From NCBI GenBank assembly GCA_030148485.1, contig JASBTJ010000033.1, positions 30,313-94,312 on the forward strand: 64,000 bases of DNA, in the 5' to 3' direction. The first letter of the stretch is position 1, and each line of letters starts with the position of its first letter. Both the position numbers and the translations under genes were made by a program. This stretch comes from Gammaproteobacteria bacterium. GTDB lineage: Bacteria; Pseudomonadota; Gammaproteobacteria; Chromatiales; Chromatiaceae. The notes beneath the pieces were generated by a model. The model was given only the letters and a program-made list of their open reading frames with translations, was not told the origin of the DNA and searched no databases. Below are positions 1 to 8,906 of this stretch, one piece after another.

Positions 1-62
1 AGCAACCGATCCACGGTCGCGCCGACATCAGAGGCCAATTGTTTGACTGTAACTTCACTCAT
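1..62 (-). CDS. infB: Translation initiation factor IF-2, N-terminal 20 codons (partial)
   Basis: Only the first 20 codons are in the window; the gene runs off the left edge. The reading begins ATG at 62 and gives MSEVTVKQLASDVGATVDRL, which matches the start of the IF2 N-terminal domain. IF-2 is the GTPase that brings fMet-tRNA to the 30S subunit. It starts 12 bases after the nusA stop, in the conserved rimP-nusA-infB order, so it is surely cotranscribed with nusA. The call rests on this short N-terminus plus synteny. Confidence 0.9.
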   Translation of the reverse strand, partial: MSEVTVKQLASDVGATVDRL

Positions 63-74
63 ATACGGCCCCCG

Positions 75-1586
75 TTACTCATTGTCAGACCCGGCATCTT
101 CGAACCAGGGTGCGCGCGCAGTCATGATCAGCTTCGCCGCGCGTTCTTCGTCCATACCGTCAATCTCCATCAATTCATCGATGGATTGCTCAGCCAGGTC
201 TTCCATGGTCACCACGCCCCGACCGGCCAGCTTGTAGGCCAAGGCATTGTCCATACCGTCCATGGTCAGCAGGTCTTCGGCCGGCTCGGCGTCGGACAGC
301 ACTTCTTCCTTGGCGATGGCGCGCGTCAGCAAGGCATCCTTGGCCCGCTCGCGCAGCTCGTTGACGATGTCCTCGTCGAATTCCTCGATGGCCAGCATCT
401 CGGGCATCGGCACGTAGGCGATCTCATCGATGCTGGTGAACCCCTCCTGAACCAGGATGGCGGCAACTTCCTCGTCCACGTCCAACTGCGCCTGGAACTG
501 TTCAACAAAATTGCGGGCCTCGGACTCGGTTTTCTCCGCTGCCTGCTCCTCGCTCATGACGTTCAGCTCCCAGCCGGTCAACTGGCTGGCAAGGCGGACA
601 TTCTGACCGCCTCGGCCGATGGCCTGGGACAGGTTTTCTTCCTGCACGGCAACATCCATGCTGTGGCTTTCCTCGTCCATCACGATGGAGACCACGTCCG
701 CCGGCGACATGGCGTTGATCACAAACTGTGCCGGATTGTCGTCCCACAGAATGATGTCGACACGCTCGCCACCCAGTTCGTTGGAAACCGCCTGGACCCG
801 TGAACCACGCATGCCCACGCAGGCGCCCACCGGGTCGATCCGCTGATCCTTGGTCAAGACGGCGATCTTGGCACGCAACCCGGGGTCACGGGCGGCACCC
901 TTGATCTCGATCAGGCCGTCGCCCACTTCGGGCACTTCCAGCTTGAACAGCTCGATGAGCAGCTCCGGGCAGGTGCGGGACACGAACAACTGCGGCCCCC
1001 GCGGCTCGGAGCGGACGTCATACAGATAACCGCGCAAGCGGTCGCCGGTGCGCACCATTTCCTTGGGGATCATGTCGTGCTTGGCCACCAATGCCTCGGC
1101 ATTGCCGCCCAGATCCAGGATGATGCCACTGCGATCGACCCGCTTGACCACCGCGGTGATCAACTCGCCGACACGATCCTTGTAGGCTTCGACGACCTTG
1201 GCGCGCTCGGCCTCGCGAACCTTCTGCACGATGACCTGCTTGGCGGTCTGGGCAGCGATGCGGCCAAACTCGATGGATTCGATCTCGTCCTCGATATAGC
1301 CGCCGATCTCGATATCGGGGTCGACTTCACGGGCCGCTTCGATGGTGATCTCGGACATCGGGTTTTCCAGCATCTCGCCGGGCTCGAGCTCCACCGCCTG
1401 CCAACGTCGGTAGGTCTCGTAGTCGCCGCTGGTGCGATCGATCTGCACACGCACTTCGATATCGCCGCCGTGCTTCTTGCGCGTGGCAGAGGCCAGAGCC
1501 GCCTCGATCGCCTCGAAGATAATCTCTTTATCGACGCCTTTTTCATTGGAAACCGCGTCAACAACGAGCAGGATCTCTTTGTTCAT
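75..1586 (-). CDS. nusA: Transcription elongation/termination factor NusA
   Basis: This 503-residue protein has the full NusA architecture: an N-terminal RNA-polymerase-binding domain, an S1 domain (near residues 135-200), KH1/KH2 domains (near 230-345, with the motif [12 protein letters not shown]) and two acidic C-terminal AR repeats (near 360-500). E. coli NusA is of similar length (495). NusA binds RNA polymerase and modulates pausing, intrinsic termination and antitermination. It follows rimP by 16 bases and precedes infB by 12. In E. coli NusA feeds back on its own operon, which bears on the hairpins found upstream of rimP here. The ATG at 1586 matches the usual family start [12 protein letters not shown]. 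Confidence 0.98.
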   Translation of the reverse strand: MNKEILLVVDAVSNEKGVDKEIIFEAIEAALASATRKKHGGDIEVRVQIDRTSGDYETYRRWQAVELEPGEMLENPMSEITIEAAREVDPDIEIGGYIEDEIESIEFGRIAAQTAKQVIVQKVREAERAKVVEAYKDRVGELITAVVKRVDRSGIILDLGGNAEALVAKHDMIPKEMVRTGDRLRGYLYDVRSEPRGPQLFVSRTCPELLIELFKLEVPEVGDGLIEIKGAARDPGLRAKIAVLTKDQRIDPVGACVGMRGSRVQAVSNELGGERVDIILWDDNPAQFVINAMSPADVVSIVMDEESHSMDVAVQEENLSQAIGRGGQNVRLASQLTGWELNVMSEEQAAEKTESEARNFVEQFQAQLDVDEEVAAILVQEGFTSIDEIAYVPMPEMLAIEEFDEDIVNELRERAKDALLTRAIAKEEVLSDAEPAEDLLTMDGMDNALAYKLAGRGVVTMEDLAEQSIDELMEIDGMDEERAAKLIMTARAPWFEDAGSDNE

Positions 1587-1602
1587 TGCTCTAGCCTTCC
1601 GC

Positions 1603-2061
1603 CTAAAACTCGGGAATCAGTTTGGCGCTGTCGATTTGCTCGAAATCGATCAACACCTGTTGTCCGTCCACCAACAACTGCACCTGGTCACCGTCGACCG
1701 CGACGATCTGGCCCTTGAAGTTGCGCCGCCCCTCATGCGGCCGGGACAACTTCAACTTCACCGGCTTGCCCGCGAACTGGGCAAAGTGCGCCAGCTCGAA
1801 CAGCGGCCGGGCCAGCCCCGGCGAAGAGACCTCAAGGGCGTATTCGCCCTTGATCGGGTCTTCCACGTCCAGCACACCACTGAGCTGATGGCTGACCGCG
1901 GTGCAATCGTCCAACTGGATGCCACCCTCGCGGTCGATGTAGACGCGCAGCACTTCTCCGCGACGCTCGCCTGCGACGAGCTCGACGCCTACCAGTTCAT
2001 AGCCCATGGGACCGACGACCCCACGCACCAGATCGACAACCGCTTGTGGTGCCTTGTGCAT
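1603..2061 (-). CDS. rimP: Ribosome maturation factor RimP
   Basis: RimP binds the 30S subunit and assists maturation of its head. The 152-residue product contains the family signatures GYELVGVE near residue 20, [15 protein letters not shown] and [13 protein letters not shown]. The frame is open further upstream to 2199, but homology starts at MHKAPQ. An ATG at 2061 with GGAG a few bases ahead is therefore chosen over the longer reading. The stop is TAG. It heads the rimP-nusA-infB operon. The start lies immediately after a terminator-like hairpin, so expression probably depends on readthrough or refolding of that leader. Confidence 0.95.
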   Translation of the reverse strand: MHKAPQAVVDLVRGVVGPMGYELVGVELVAGERRGEVLRVYIDREGGIQLDDCTAVSHQLSGVLDVEDPIKGEYALEVSSPGLARPLFELAHFAQFAGKPVKLKLSRPHEGRRNFKGQIVAVDGDQVQLLVDGQQVLIDFEQIDSAKLIPEF

Positions 2062-2071
2062 TTGCTCCAAC

Positions 2072-2095
2072 AAAAAATGGGCCCAGAGGCCCATT
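2072..2095 (-). terminator. Proximal terminator-like hairpin in the rimP leader
   Basis: On the minus strand an 8-bp perfect stem (AATGGGCC / GGCCCATT) with a TCTG loop is followed directly by a T-run, then by the rimP Shine-Dalgarno and ATG at 2061. It has the form of an intrinsic terminator placed just before the first gene, so it would act as an attenuator. Part of its 5' arm and loop (2083-2092) is perfectly complementary to 2152-2161 in the distal hairpin. Confidence 0.7.
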
Positions 2096-2134
2096 TCCCA
2101 TACGGCTAGTCGAATTATCGACATAGCGCATAAC

Positions 2135-2154
2135 AAAAAACCCCGATAACGGGG
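2135..2154 (-). terminator. Distal terminator in the rimP leader
   Basis: On the minus strand CCCCG-TTAT-CGGGG is followed by six T residues, a compact intrinsic terminator. It lies between the metA stop (2287) and rimP. It is also downstream of a strong promoter at 2210-2238, so it may end metA transcription, attenuate rimP, or both. The adjoining bases 2152-2161 can instead pair over 10 bp with 2083-2092 of the proximal hairpin. Confidence 0.75.
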
Positions 2155-2209
2155 CCTCTGGCAATCCGCCGACCGGCCAAGCCGCTCACCGCACTGCAAC
2201 TGCGCCGGG

Positions 2210-2238
2210 ATTCTAATGCCAAGCAGGCGCTACGTCAA
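2210..2238 (-). promoter_or_regulatory. Sigma-70 promoter of rimP-nusA-infB
   Basis: On the minus strand TTGACG and TAGAAT are separated by exactly 17 bases, in the non-coding stretch after metA. The predicted start near 2203 gives a leader of about 140 bases containing both hairpins. In E. coli this operon is read from the promoter of tRNA-fMet. Here that tRNA is 40 kb away, so a local promoter is needed and one is visible. Confidence 0.8.
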
Positions 2239-2286
2239 CGCGCAACCGGTCTGCCGAAACCCTGCGCCGGGTCGGGCCGGGGTCCG

Positions 2287-3363
2287 CTAGCGGCGCGGCC
2301 CAAGTCCCAGTGGATCGCTCGGATCCAGCCCGTCCATGAAGGGCTTGCGGCGGTCCGAGTGGGTCACTTGATAGACCAGCCCGATCCAGTTGCCCAGCAC
2401 CGCCTCTGCGGTGTCGTGCCAGGTATTGTCAAGCGCCGGGGCGATCAGTGCCTCGGGGAAGGGCGGCAGCGCCCCGGCAGCCTCCCGGGCCGACACCACC
2501 CGCCCCTGATATTCACGCAGCACCGCCTGGGCCTGCATCGGCACGTAGTGGCGGGGGAATGGCGGATAGTCGGTCCGGTTGCCGGCGAAATACAATCCGA
2601 CCTCACGCTTGTATTCCTTGAGCAGGGACACGGTGTCGTACTCCGGATGCCCCTGGAAGAACACGAAGCGCAGCCCATCACCGCTGGTCGCCAAATGGAC
2701 CCCCGCGGCATCGCTCTCCACCAGCACCCGCAGACCGGCACTGTCGAACTGGTCCCGGGTGATCCGGTTCCAGCGCGAATGGGGCACGTCGAAACGGGTG
2801 TTGACATCGTTGACCAAGGGATGGCGCTTATCCACCACCCGGTGCGGGAACACCCCCCACAGCTTGTCGGCGCGGGGTGTGCGCGTCTGACCGTAGCGGA
2901 ACTGCAACACCGCGTGGGTGGCCAGGCATGAACACAACGTGGACGTGACCGACTCGGCGGCCCAATCCACCACGTCACGCAATGGCTGCCAGAACGGCTG
3001 ACTCGACAACTCCGGGCCGATGACATTGGCGCCGGTGATGATCAAGGCGTCCAGTCCGGCTTCGCGGACCTGCTCGACGGTCTCGTAATACCGATCGATG
3101 TGCGCCTGCGCCTCGGCGCCTCGTGCGATTTCGGGCAACGAGAACGGATGCACATAGAACTGCGCGATGGGGTTGCTCTCGCCGATCAGGCGGAAAAATT
3201 GCCGTTCGGTGGCCGCCAAGGCGGCATCCGGCATCATGTTCAACAGCCCGACATGCAGCTCACGAATGAACTGACTGCCCGCGCGCTCGGGCGTGAGCAC
3301 GGTCTGCCCCTCTTCCTGCAAACGGGCAAAGGTGGGTAACGCATTGTGAGCGACCAGCGGCAT
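2287..3363 (-). CDS. metA: Homoserine O-acyltransferase, MetA family
   Basis: MetA acylates homoserine, the first committed step of methionine synthesis. The 358-residue product begins MPLVAHNALPTF and carries LLNMMP, the nucleophile region TSTLCSCLATH (Cys) and the catalytic block QGHPEYD (His and Glu), all typical of the class-I glutamine-amidotransferase-like MetA fold. It is longer than E. coli MetA (309), with a C-terminal tail. At the site where Gly favours succinyl-CoA and Glu favours acetyl-CoA (after TGA-P), this protein reads TGANVIGPE, apparently Ile, so the acyl donor cannot be assigned from sequence. It follows the P-loop gene by 18 bases and is probably in one operon with it. 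The stop is TAG. Confidence 0.93.
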   Translation of the reverse strand: MPLVAHNALPTFARLQEEGQTVLTPERAGSQFIRELHVGLLNMMPDAALAATERQFFRLIGESNPIAQFYVHPFSLPEIARGAEAQAHIDRYYETVEQVREAGLDALIITGANVIGPELSSQPFWQPLRDVVDWAAESVTSTLCSCLATHAVLQFRYGQTRTPRADKLWGVFPHRVVDKRHPLVNDVNTRFDVPHSRWNRITRDQFDSAGLRVLVESDAAGVHLATSGDGLRFVFFQGHPEYDTVSLLKEYKREVGLYFAGNRTDYPPFPRHYVPMQAQAVLREYQGRVVSAREAAGALPPFPEALIAPALDNTWHDTAEAVLGNWIGLVYQVTHSDRRKPFMDGLDPSDPLGLGPRR

Positions 3364-3381
3364 CTCGAGCTCCCCCTGGAA

Positions 3382-4230
3382 TCAGCCGGTACGGCCGATG
3401 GCCGCTTCCAACAGCGCCATGAAGTCGTTTTCGTCCCGCACCGACGCCACCTCTCGGGAAGTCACCGTGTAACCGTGGGGCTTGGCAATGGCCTCATAGC
3501 GCGGGATGCGCGAGCGGAACAAGCGCGGGAACACCCAGCGGGTGAAACCGTCCGGGTCCATTTCGGCGGCATACTGCAGGCCATTTTCCCGCAGATACTC
3601 GGCGAGCTGCTCCTGTAGGAAATCCGGACGGTAATAGAGCGGTTTGGGGTCGCTTTGGGCACGACTGATCAGCTTGTCCTCTTCATCCTGGTCGGTCACC
3701 TGGATGTAGAGAATCAAGGTGTGCTCGGCGAGCAATTCCACCACCCCCGGCTCCTCCAGCTCACACAACGAGCCACCCACGTCATTGACGAAGTGCTGGT
3801 AGCCGTAGATCGACCGGGCCTTGTGTATGAAAGCCGGCACATCGTACATCGCTGCGATCTCGGCTTCGCGGTACTCGGCCTGGCGGCGGACAAAGTCCTC
3901 CAGCGGCACCCCGCCCCGCTCGGGGTCCCCCAGTTTGCCGACGAACGACAGCACCGGCCCCAGATCCTGGACCTTTATATTGTTACGGATATAGATCCAG
4001 TCCTTGCGCAACAACTCGCGCAGAAAGGGCACCTGCATCGCCTGCTGCTTGATCAAATCCAGGATCGACTCGTCCAAATAACGGGTACCGATCCGGTAAT
4101 CGCCCGAATAATGAAACCAGTTGTGCTCCCGCAGCATGGACGAGATATGGGTCTTGCCCACACCGGACATGCCCAGCAGGGTGACCTTTTTGTGGTCCCA
4201 GGCGCGGAACTCATCGAGGGAAAACTTCAC
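3382..4230 (-). CDS. P-loop NTPase of unknown role, upstream of metA
   Basis: The 282-residue protein has a clear Walker A motif, GMSGVGKT, close to its N-terminus, in a setting (VTLLGMSGVGKTHIS) that resembles small kinases or shikimate-kinase-like NTPases. I see no signal peptide or membrane segment. I do not recognise a characterised family. Start choice: the frame is open from a TTG at 4260, but GTG at 4230 has GGAG six bases ahead and begins where the sequence looks conserved (KFSLDEFRAWDHKK). The gene is 18 bases upstream of metA on the same strand, so a link to methionine metabolism or its regulation is possible but is only guilt by association. Confidence 0.75.
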   Translation of the reverse strand: MKFSLDEFRAWDHKKVTLLGMSGVGKTHISSMLREHNWFHYSGDYRIGTRYLDESILDLIKQQAMQVPFLRELLRKDWIYIRNNIKVQDLGPVLSFVGKLGDPERGGVPLEDFVRRQAEYREAEIAAMYDVPAFIHKARSIYGYQHFVNDVGGSLCELEEPGVVELLAEHTLILYIQVTDQDEEDKLISRAQSDPKPLYYRPDFLQEQLAEYLRENGLQYAAEMDPDGFTRWVFPRLFRSRIPRYEAIAKPHGYTVTSREVASVRDENDFMALLEAAIGRTG

Positions 4231-4259
4231 GAGCGACTCCAAACTCGGGGTGACGGGCA

Positions 4260-4288
4260 ATTATCGAAGAATGGACCGCCGACGGAAA
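4260..4288 (-). promoter_or_regulatory. Possible promoter of the P-loop gene and metA
   Basis: On the minus strand GATAAT lies 17 bases after TTTCCG, in the gap between this operon and the divergent dioxygenase gene. The -10 element is good and the -35 poor. A start near 4252 would give a leader of about 20 bases to the GTG at 4230, which supports that start choice. Confidence 0.35.
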
Positions 4289-4410
4289 CCCCCACGCGAC
4301 TTTCCGCTGCCCTGGCGGGTTGGCTCGCCGACGTGCAATCGGTGCACTCCACCTGTCGGGGGGGCCGTGGCACAATGCCTGGTATCTCCACATCGCCGGG
4401 AAGGATCACC

Positions 4411-5487
4411 TTGCCTGTTCGTCCGCTGCTCCCACACATCCAACGCCTGGTACGCGGCCTGGCGCTCGTGCCGGTGTGGCTGGCGCAGGTTTTCTGGGTG
4501 ACGAAATCCTTCGAGCGCAACCCGATCCTGGGATCGAGCACGCTGAACCGGTTGGGCCTGCACGTCACCCGGGTGGTGCTTGCCCATGGCGTGACCCGGT
4601 TGCGCTGGCTGTTGATGGCCCCGCTAATGCCGGCGGCATTGAAGCGGCAGTACTTCAAAGACGGTTATCTGGTGATACCGGACTTCCTGCCCCGTGACGA
4701 ATTCGCGCGCTTGGAGCAAGAAGTACGCGGCTATCGCGGCGAGGTGCGCGAATGCATCCAAGGCGACACCCAGACACATCGCACCTTGCTTGACCCACAC
4801 GCCCTTGACGATCTGCCTGCCTGCGCTCGCCTGGTGGCCAACAGGGCGTACCGTCACCCATTGCAGTGGACGGCGTCCCGTTTCGGTCTGCCGATGTTGT
4901 TCATTGAAGAAGTTCGCAACGGCTTCGCCCAGGGGGGCGGCGAGGACCCGCAGAAAAACCTGCACGCCGATACCTTTCACCCGACCATGAAGGCCTGGCT
5001 GTTCATCGACGACGTGCCCGCATCCCGGGGGCCGTTCAGCTATGTCGCCGGTTCCAACCGACTCACCTGGAAGCGCCTGTGCTGGCAATATCAGCAAAGT
5101 GTCCGAGGCCGCGATCTACCCGACCGGTATGCCCGTCGCGGCTCGCCACGCCTGACCGAAACGGACCGTGAGGGCCTGGGGCTGCCGCCGGCAACCCGGT
5201 TGGATGTGCCACGAAATACCCTGGTGATCGCCAATACCTTCGGCTTTCACGCCCGTTCCGCGGTCACCGGGCCCAGTACGCGATTGGCTGTCTATGCCGA
5301 CAGCCGCACCAACCCCTTCAACCCCTGGCCTGGCGTCGACCTGCCTTTGTTCAATCGCTTGAAATACGCCGGGATGCGCTATCTGCGTCGTCGTCAAGAT
5401 CGACGGGCAGCGGCCCGCGGCACGGTGGCAAGCTGGCATCTGACCAACCCGAGGGGAAACGAAGATCACAAGGCGGCCGGTGGCTGA
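4411..5487 (+). CDS. Phytanoyl-CoA dioxygenase (PhyH) family oxygenase
   Basis: This is a putative Fe(II)/2-oxoglutarate-dependent hydroxylase of 358 residues. The HxD motif is in NLHADTFHP (His185, Asp187). The distal His280 lies in NTFGFHARS, and an Arg (near 291) able to hold 2-oxoglutarate follows in PSTRLAVY. The frame is open far upstream on the antisense of the P-loop gene; that part is spurious. The chosen start is TTG at 4411 with GGAAGGA six bases ahead; an ATG at 4375 is the alternative. An N-terminal hydrophobic stretch (residues 16-30) may contact the membrane. The gene overlaps kpsC by 8 bases. Its neighbours suggest a lipid or sugar substrate; lipid-chain hydroxylation is my inference. 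Confidence 0.8.
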   Translation: MPVRPLLPHIQRLVRGLALVPVWLAQVFWVTKSFERNPILGSSTLNRLGLHVTRVVLAHGVTRLRWLLMAPLMPAALKRQYFKDGYLVIPDFLPRDEFARLEQEVRGYRGEVRECIQGDTQTHRTLLDPHALDDLPACARLVANRAYRHPLQWTASRFGLPMLFIEEVRNGFAQGGGEDPQKNLHADTFHPTMKAWLFIDDVPASRGPFSYVAGSNRLTWKRLCWQYQQSVRGRDLPDRYARRGSPRLTETDREGLGLPPATRLDVPRNTLVIANTFGFHARSAVTGPSTRLAVYADSRTNPFNPWPGVDLPLFNRLKYAGMRYLRRRQDRRAAARGTVASWHLTNPRGNEDHKAAGG

Positions 5488-7615
5488 CTTGCAGGCAGGC
5501 ACCGTGGCGGCAACCTTCTCGCGGGGCATCGCGCGACTGCCTGGGCTGGCGTCGGCCCTGGGGGTCACAGCCATGACTCGTGCGCGCCGCTTGGCAGCTG
5601 CCGAACTGGTTGTCGGCTGGGGTCTGAAAGCCAACACCAAACGTGCAAGGCGCTATGCCGATCGCCATGGCCTGCCCTATGTCACGGTGGAAGACGGTTT
5701 TCTGCGCTCGGTGGACCTTGGCGTCAAAGGCGCGCGCCCGTATGGCATCGTGATGGACGACATCGGCATCTACTACGACGCCCGCCGGCCTTCTCGCCTG
5801 GAGCAGATGCTGAACGGCATGCCGGTCGCGCCCTTGCCTGGCGGCGGCGACCCGATTAACCAGTCCGCCGTGCTTAGCGACCCGACACTGATTTCGCGCG
5901 CGCGCCGCTGCATCGACGCCATCGTGGGCAACGGGCTGTCGAAATACAATTTCAGTCCGGACCAAACCCTACCGCCCTGCTCACGCAGCCGCGTGCTGGT
6001 GATCGATCAGACCGCCGGCGACCTTTCCATACACCATGGTTTGGCGGACGCCTCGACCTTCACCGACATGCTGCAGGCGGCGCGCAGGGAGAACCCCGAT
6101 GCGCAGATCCTGATCAAGACCCACCCTGACGTGATCCGTGGGCGCAAACACGGCCACTTCCGCCTCGCCGACACCGACGAGCGCACCGAGCTGTTGACCA
6201 CGGACATCAATCCCATCCGGTTGCTGCAACAGGTGGACAAGGTGTATGTCGTCACTTCCCAGTTCGGCTTCGAGGCACTAATGGTAGGACTACCGGTGGT
6301 GTGTTTCGGCGCCCCGTTCTATGCCGGCTGGGGTTTGACGGACGATCGCCGCCCGGTCGCCCGACGTCGAAAACAGCGGTCAATGGAAGAACTGTTTGCC
6401 GCCGCCTATCTGTTGTACAGCCGCTATATAGACCCGGACACAGGTGAGCGCTGCGCCATCGAACGCGTGATCGACCATCTGGCATTGCAACGTCGACAGT
6501 TTGCCCGCAATACGGGGGTCTGGCTCGGCTTCGGGATCAGCTGGTGGAAACGCTGGTGGGTACGCCAGTATCTGCGCTCGCCCGGCAACACCGTCAAATT
6601 CTACCGCCACGCGGCTGCCCTACCGGCCGGCCTCGACCGCGAAAACACCCGGGTATTGGTCTGGGGCATACGGGACAACACCAGATTGCGTTCGCGGGCC
6701 GCGGCGCTCGGCTACCCGGTATTTCGCATGGAGGACGGCTTTCTTCGCTCGGTGGGGCTGGGCACCGACCTGACCACCCCGATGTCGGTGGTGATCGACA
6801 GCCGCGGCATCTATTTCGACCCGAACACCCCGAGCGACTTGGAAGATCTGCTCACGCGGCACCAGTTCACGGCCGACGAACAAAACCGGGCATCAGCGTT
6901 GCTCGATCAGTTGCTCCAGATGCGCCTGAGCAAGTACAACTTCCACGGTCCGCGACCTACCCTCACCCTGGACGCCAAACCCGGGCAGCGGATCATCCTG
7001 GTACCCGGCCAGGTGGAAGGCGATGCGGCGATTCGCATGGGCTGCCCGGATATCGACACCAATGCGCAACTACTCGCCCGGGTGAGGCAGCAGTGTCCCG
7101 ATGCCTATATCCTGTACAAGCCGCACCCGGATGTCGTCAGTGGCAACCGCCGTGCGGACAAGATATCGCCAGACCCGCGACACTTCGACCAGCAGGTCCA
7201 TCAGGCGGATATCGACACCTGTCTGAACCGGGCGGACGAAGTGCATACGTTGACATCGCTCGTTGGGTTCGAAGCCCTGCTGAGAAACAAGACCGTGGTG
7301 ACCTATGGCGTGCCTTTCTACGCCGGCTGGGGGCTCACGCAGGACCAAATCGTCCCGGCACGGCGGGGCAGAACGCTGACCCTGGAACAATTGATTGCCG
7401 GGGTTCTGATCCTGTATCCAAGGTATCTCAACAATACGACCGGCGAGTTCACCACGGTAGAACACGTGGTGCAGCGGCTCGGCACACTACTGACCGGTTC
7501 GCCAAGACAGAACCCAGGTCACGGACTGGCGGCCCGAAGTTATCGCACCCTGCGCGCATTCCTCGTCGGTGTCGGACGGGAAGTCATCGCGGCGCGACAC
7601 ACCGGATCGATCTGA
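5480..7615 (+). CDS. kpsC: Capsule linker beta-Kdo transferase KpsC (RkpJ/LipA-like)
   Basis: KpsC extends the beta-Kdo linker that joins group 2 capsular chains to a phospholipid at the inner membrane. The 711-residue protein is a tandem duplication. The motif VEDGFLRSVDLG near residue 70 recurs as MEDGFLRSVGLG near 420. Each half ends in a block with FGAPFYAGWG or YGVPFYAGWG and a Kdo-transferase signature of the Capsule_synth family. Two Kdo-transferase domains in one chain is the known KpsC layout. The start is GTG, overlapping the dioxygenase gene by 8 bases. kpsS follows directly. Together these mark the locus as an ABC-transporter-dependent capsule. Confidence 0.95.
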   Translation: MADLQAGTVAATFSRGIARLPGLASALGVTAMTRARRLAAAELVVGWGLKANTKRARRYADRHGLPYVTVEDGFLRSVDLGVKGARPYGIVMDDIGIYYDARRPSRLEQMLNGMPVAPLPGGGDPINQSAVLSDPTLISRARRCIDAIVGNGLSKYNFSPDQTLPPCSRSRVLVIDQTAGDLSIHHGLADASTFTDMLQAARRENPDAQILIKTHPDVIRGRKHGHFRLADTDERTELLTTDINPIRLLQQVDKVYVVTSQFGFEALMVGLPVVCFGAPFYAGWGLTDDRRPVARRRKQRSMEELFAAAYLLYSRYIDPDTGERCAIERVIDHLALQRRQFARNTGVWLGFGISWWKRWWVRQYLRSPGNTVKFYRHAAALPAGLDRENTRVLVWGIRDNTRLRSRAAALGYPVFRMEDGFLRSVGLGTDLTTPMSVVIDSRGIYFDPNTPSDLEDLLTRHQFTADEQNRASALLDQLLQMRLSKYNFHGPRPTLTLDAKPGQRIILVPGQVEGDAAIRMGCPDIDTNAQLLARVRQQCPDAYILYKPHPDVVSGNRRADKISPDPRHFDQQVHQADIDTCLNRADEVHTLTSLVGFEALLRNKTVVTYGVPFYAGWGLTQDQIVPARRGRTLTLEQLIAGVLILYPRYLNNTTGEFTTVEHVVQRLGTLLTGSPRQNPGHGLAARSYRTLRAFLVGVGREVIAARHTGSI

Positions 7616-7628
7616 GCAGAATTTCACT

Positions 7629-8906
7629 ATGCAGCGCACCTATCTTTTCCTGCAAGGCGTCTCCAGCCCGTTTTTCCCCCGCCTTGCAGACCTCATGCAA
7701 CAACGCGGACATCGGGTGATGCGGGTGAATTTCTGCGCCGGGGATGTGTTCCTCTGGGGCAGGCGACCGGCCGTCAGCTATCGTGGGAACCTGAACGGAC
7801 TACCGGACTTCTATCAGGCGACGATCTCGAACAACGACGTCACGGACCTGGTGTTGTTCGGCGATGAGCGGCCGATACATCGCCCCGCCATCGCGGTCGC
7901 GCGCCGAATGAACGTGCAAGTCCACGTTTTCGAAGAAGGCTATCTCCGACCTGACTGGTTCACCCTGGAGCGCGGCGGTGTGAACGCGAACTCGGCGCTG
8001 CCCAGAGACGGCGACTGGTATCGTCAGGCCGCCCGCGACCTGAAACTACCGAAGGCCATGGCCGCGCCGGGTGGGTTGCGCAGCCGAGCCGCGTTCGACA
8101 TGGCCTACCACCTGGTCAACGTCGGCAACGTGCTGTTCTATCCACGCTATCGCACCCACCGCCCTCAGCCTGCCTTGATCGAGTACCTGGGTTGGGCGCG
8201 GCGATTCGTCCCGTTGGCCTGGTATAAAAAACGCGACGCCCAAGCCATCGCGCGAGCCTGCAGGGGTGACACACCGTTCTATCTGCTGCCCCTGCAGCTG
8301 AACGCCGACACCCAGATCACCCGTCATTCACCCTATCGGGACATGCGTGAGGTGCTCGAAGTGGTGGTGGACTCGTTCGCCCGCCATGCGCCCGGCGACA
8401 TGCGCTTGGTGATAAAAAACCATCCGCTGGACACCGGGCTGCAAGCCTACCGACGCATCATCCGTGGGCTGTCCACTCGTCTGGGCCTGGGTGACCGGGT
8501 GCTGTATCTCGAGACGGGCCATCTGCCCTCCCTGCTGAACAACGCCCGTGGCACCGTGGTGGTAAACAGCACCGTAGGACTGTCCGCGTTGCATCACAAA
8601 AGTCCCACCATCACCCTGGGCGACGCGATCTACGACCTGCCAGGATTGACCTTCCAGGGGCCGCTCGATCGTTTCTGGACAGAGGGCGCAGCCGCGGACC
8701 GCGCCCTGCTCAACGCCTTCTCCACGGTGGTGCGCGCCCATACACAGATCAACGGCAACCTGTATACCCGTGGTGGGATCGCCATGGCCCTGCAGGCCTG
8801 CGCCCAGGGCATGGAGCTGCCCGCAACCTTGCCGGCAACGGTCGACCGGCAACGACACAAGTCCGCTGGCCGCGACCAAGGCCCCTGCCTCACCGCCGTC
8901 ACATGA
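7629..8906 (+). CDS. kpsS: Capsule linker initiating beta-Kdo transferase KpsS (RkpZ/LipB-like)
   Basis: KpsS adds the first beta-Kdo to (lyso)phosphatidylglycerol to start the capsule linker. The 425-residue product begins MQRTYLFLQGVSSPFF and carries family-typical stretches: FEEGYLRPDWFTLE near residue 100, LPLQLNADTQI, IKNHPLDTG and VVNSTVGLSALHH. The ATG at 7629 is chosen because homology begins there; a start at 7569 would add 20 residues overlapping kpsC. It follows kpsC by 13 bases and overlaps the next gene by 4 (ATGA), so they are translationally coupled. Confidence 0.95.
   Translation: MQRTYLFLQGVSSPFFPRLADLMQQRGHRVMRVNFCAGDVFLWGRRPAVSYRGNLNGLPDFYQATISNNDVTDLVLFGDERPIHRPAIAVARRMNVQVHVFEEGYLRPDWFTLERGGVNANSALPRDGDWYRQAARDLKLPKAMAAPGGLRSRAAFDMAYHLVNVGNVLFYPRYRTHRPQPALIEYLGWARRFVPLAWYKKRDAQAIARACRGDTPFYLLPLQLNADTQITRHSPYRDMREVLEVVVDSFARHAPGDMRLVIKNHPLDTGLQAYRRIIRGLSTRLGLGDRVLYLETGHLPSLLNNARGTVVVNSTVGLSALHHKSPTITLGDAIYDLPGLTFQGPLDRFWTEGAAADRALLNAFSTVVRAHTQINGNLYTRGGIAMALQACAQGMELPATLPATVDRQRHKSAGRDQGPCLTAVT

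Noticed and set aside
1077..1718. 213-codon plus-strand frame opposite nusA
   Set aside because: It is a GC-driven shadow of nusA and rimP, low in complexity and with no family resemblance. The same applies to the long plus-strand frames opposite nuoG, nuoL, nuoM, nuoN and kpsE.
3364..3381. SAM-responsive riboswitch before metA
   Set aside because: Only 18 bases separate metA from the upstream gene, and no such structure is seen in the 4231-4410 gap.
3655..4410. Long N-terminal extension of the dioxygenase frame on the plus strand
   Set aside because: It is antisense to the P-loop gene. Homology and a strong ribosome site place the start at 4411.
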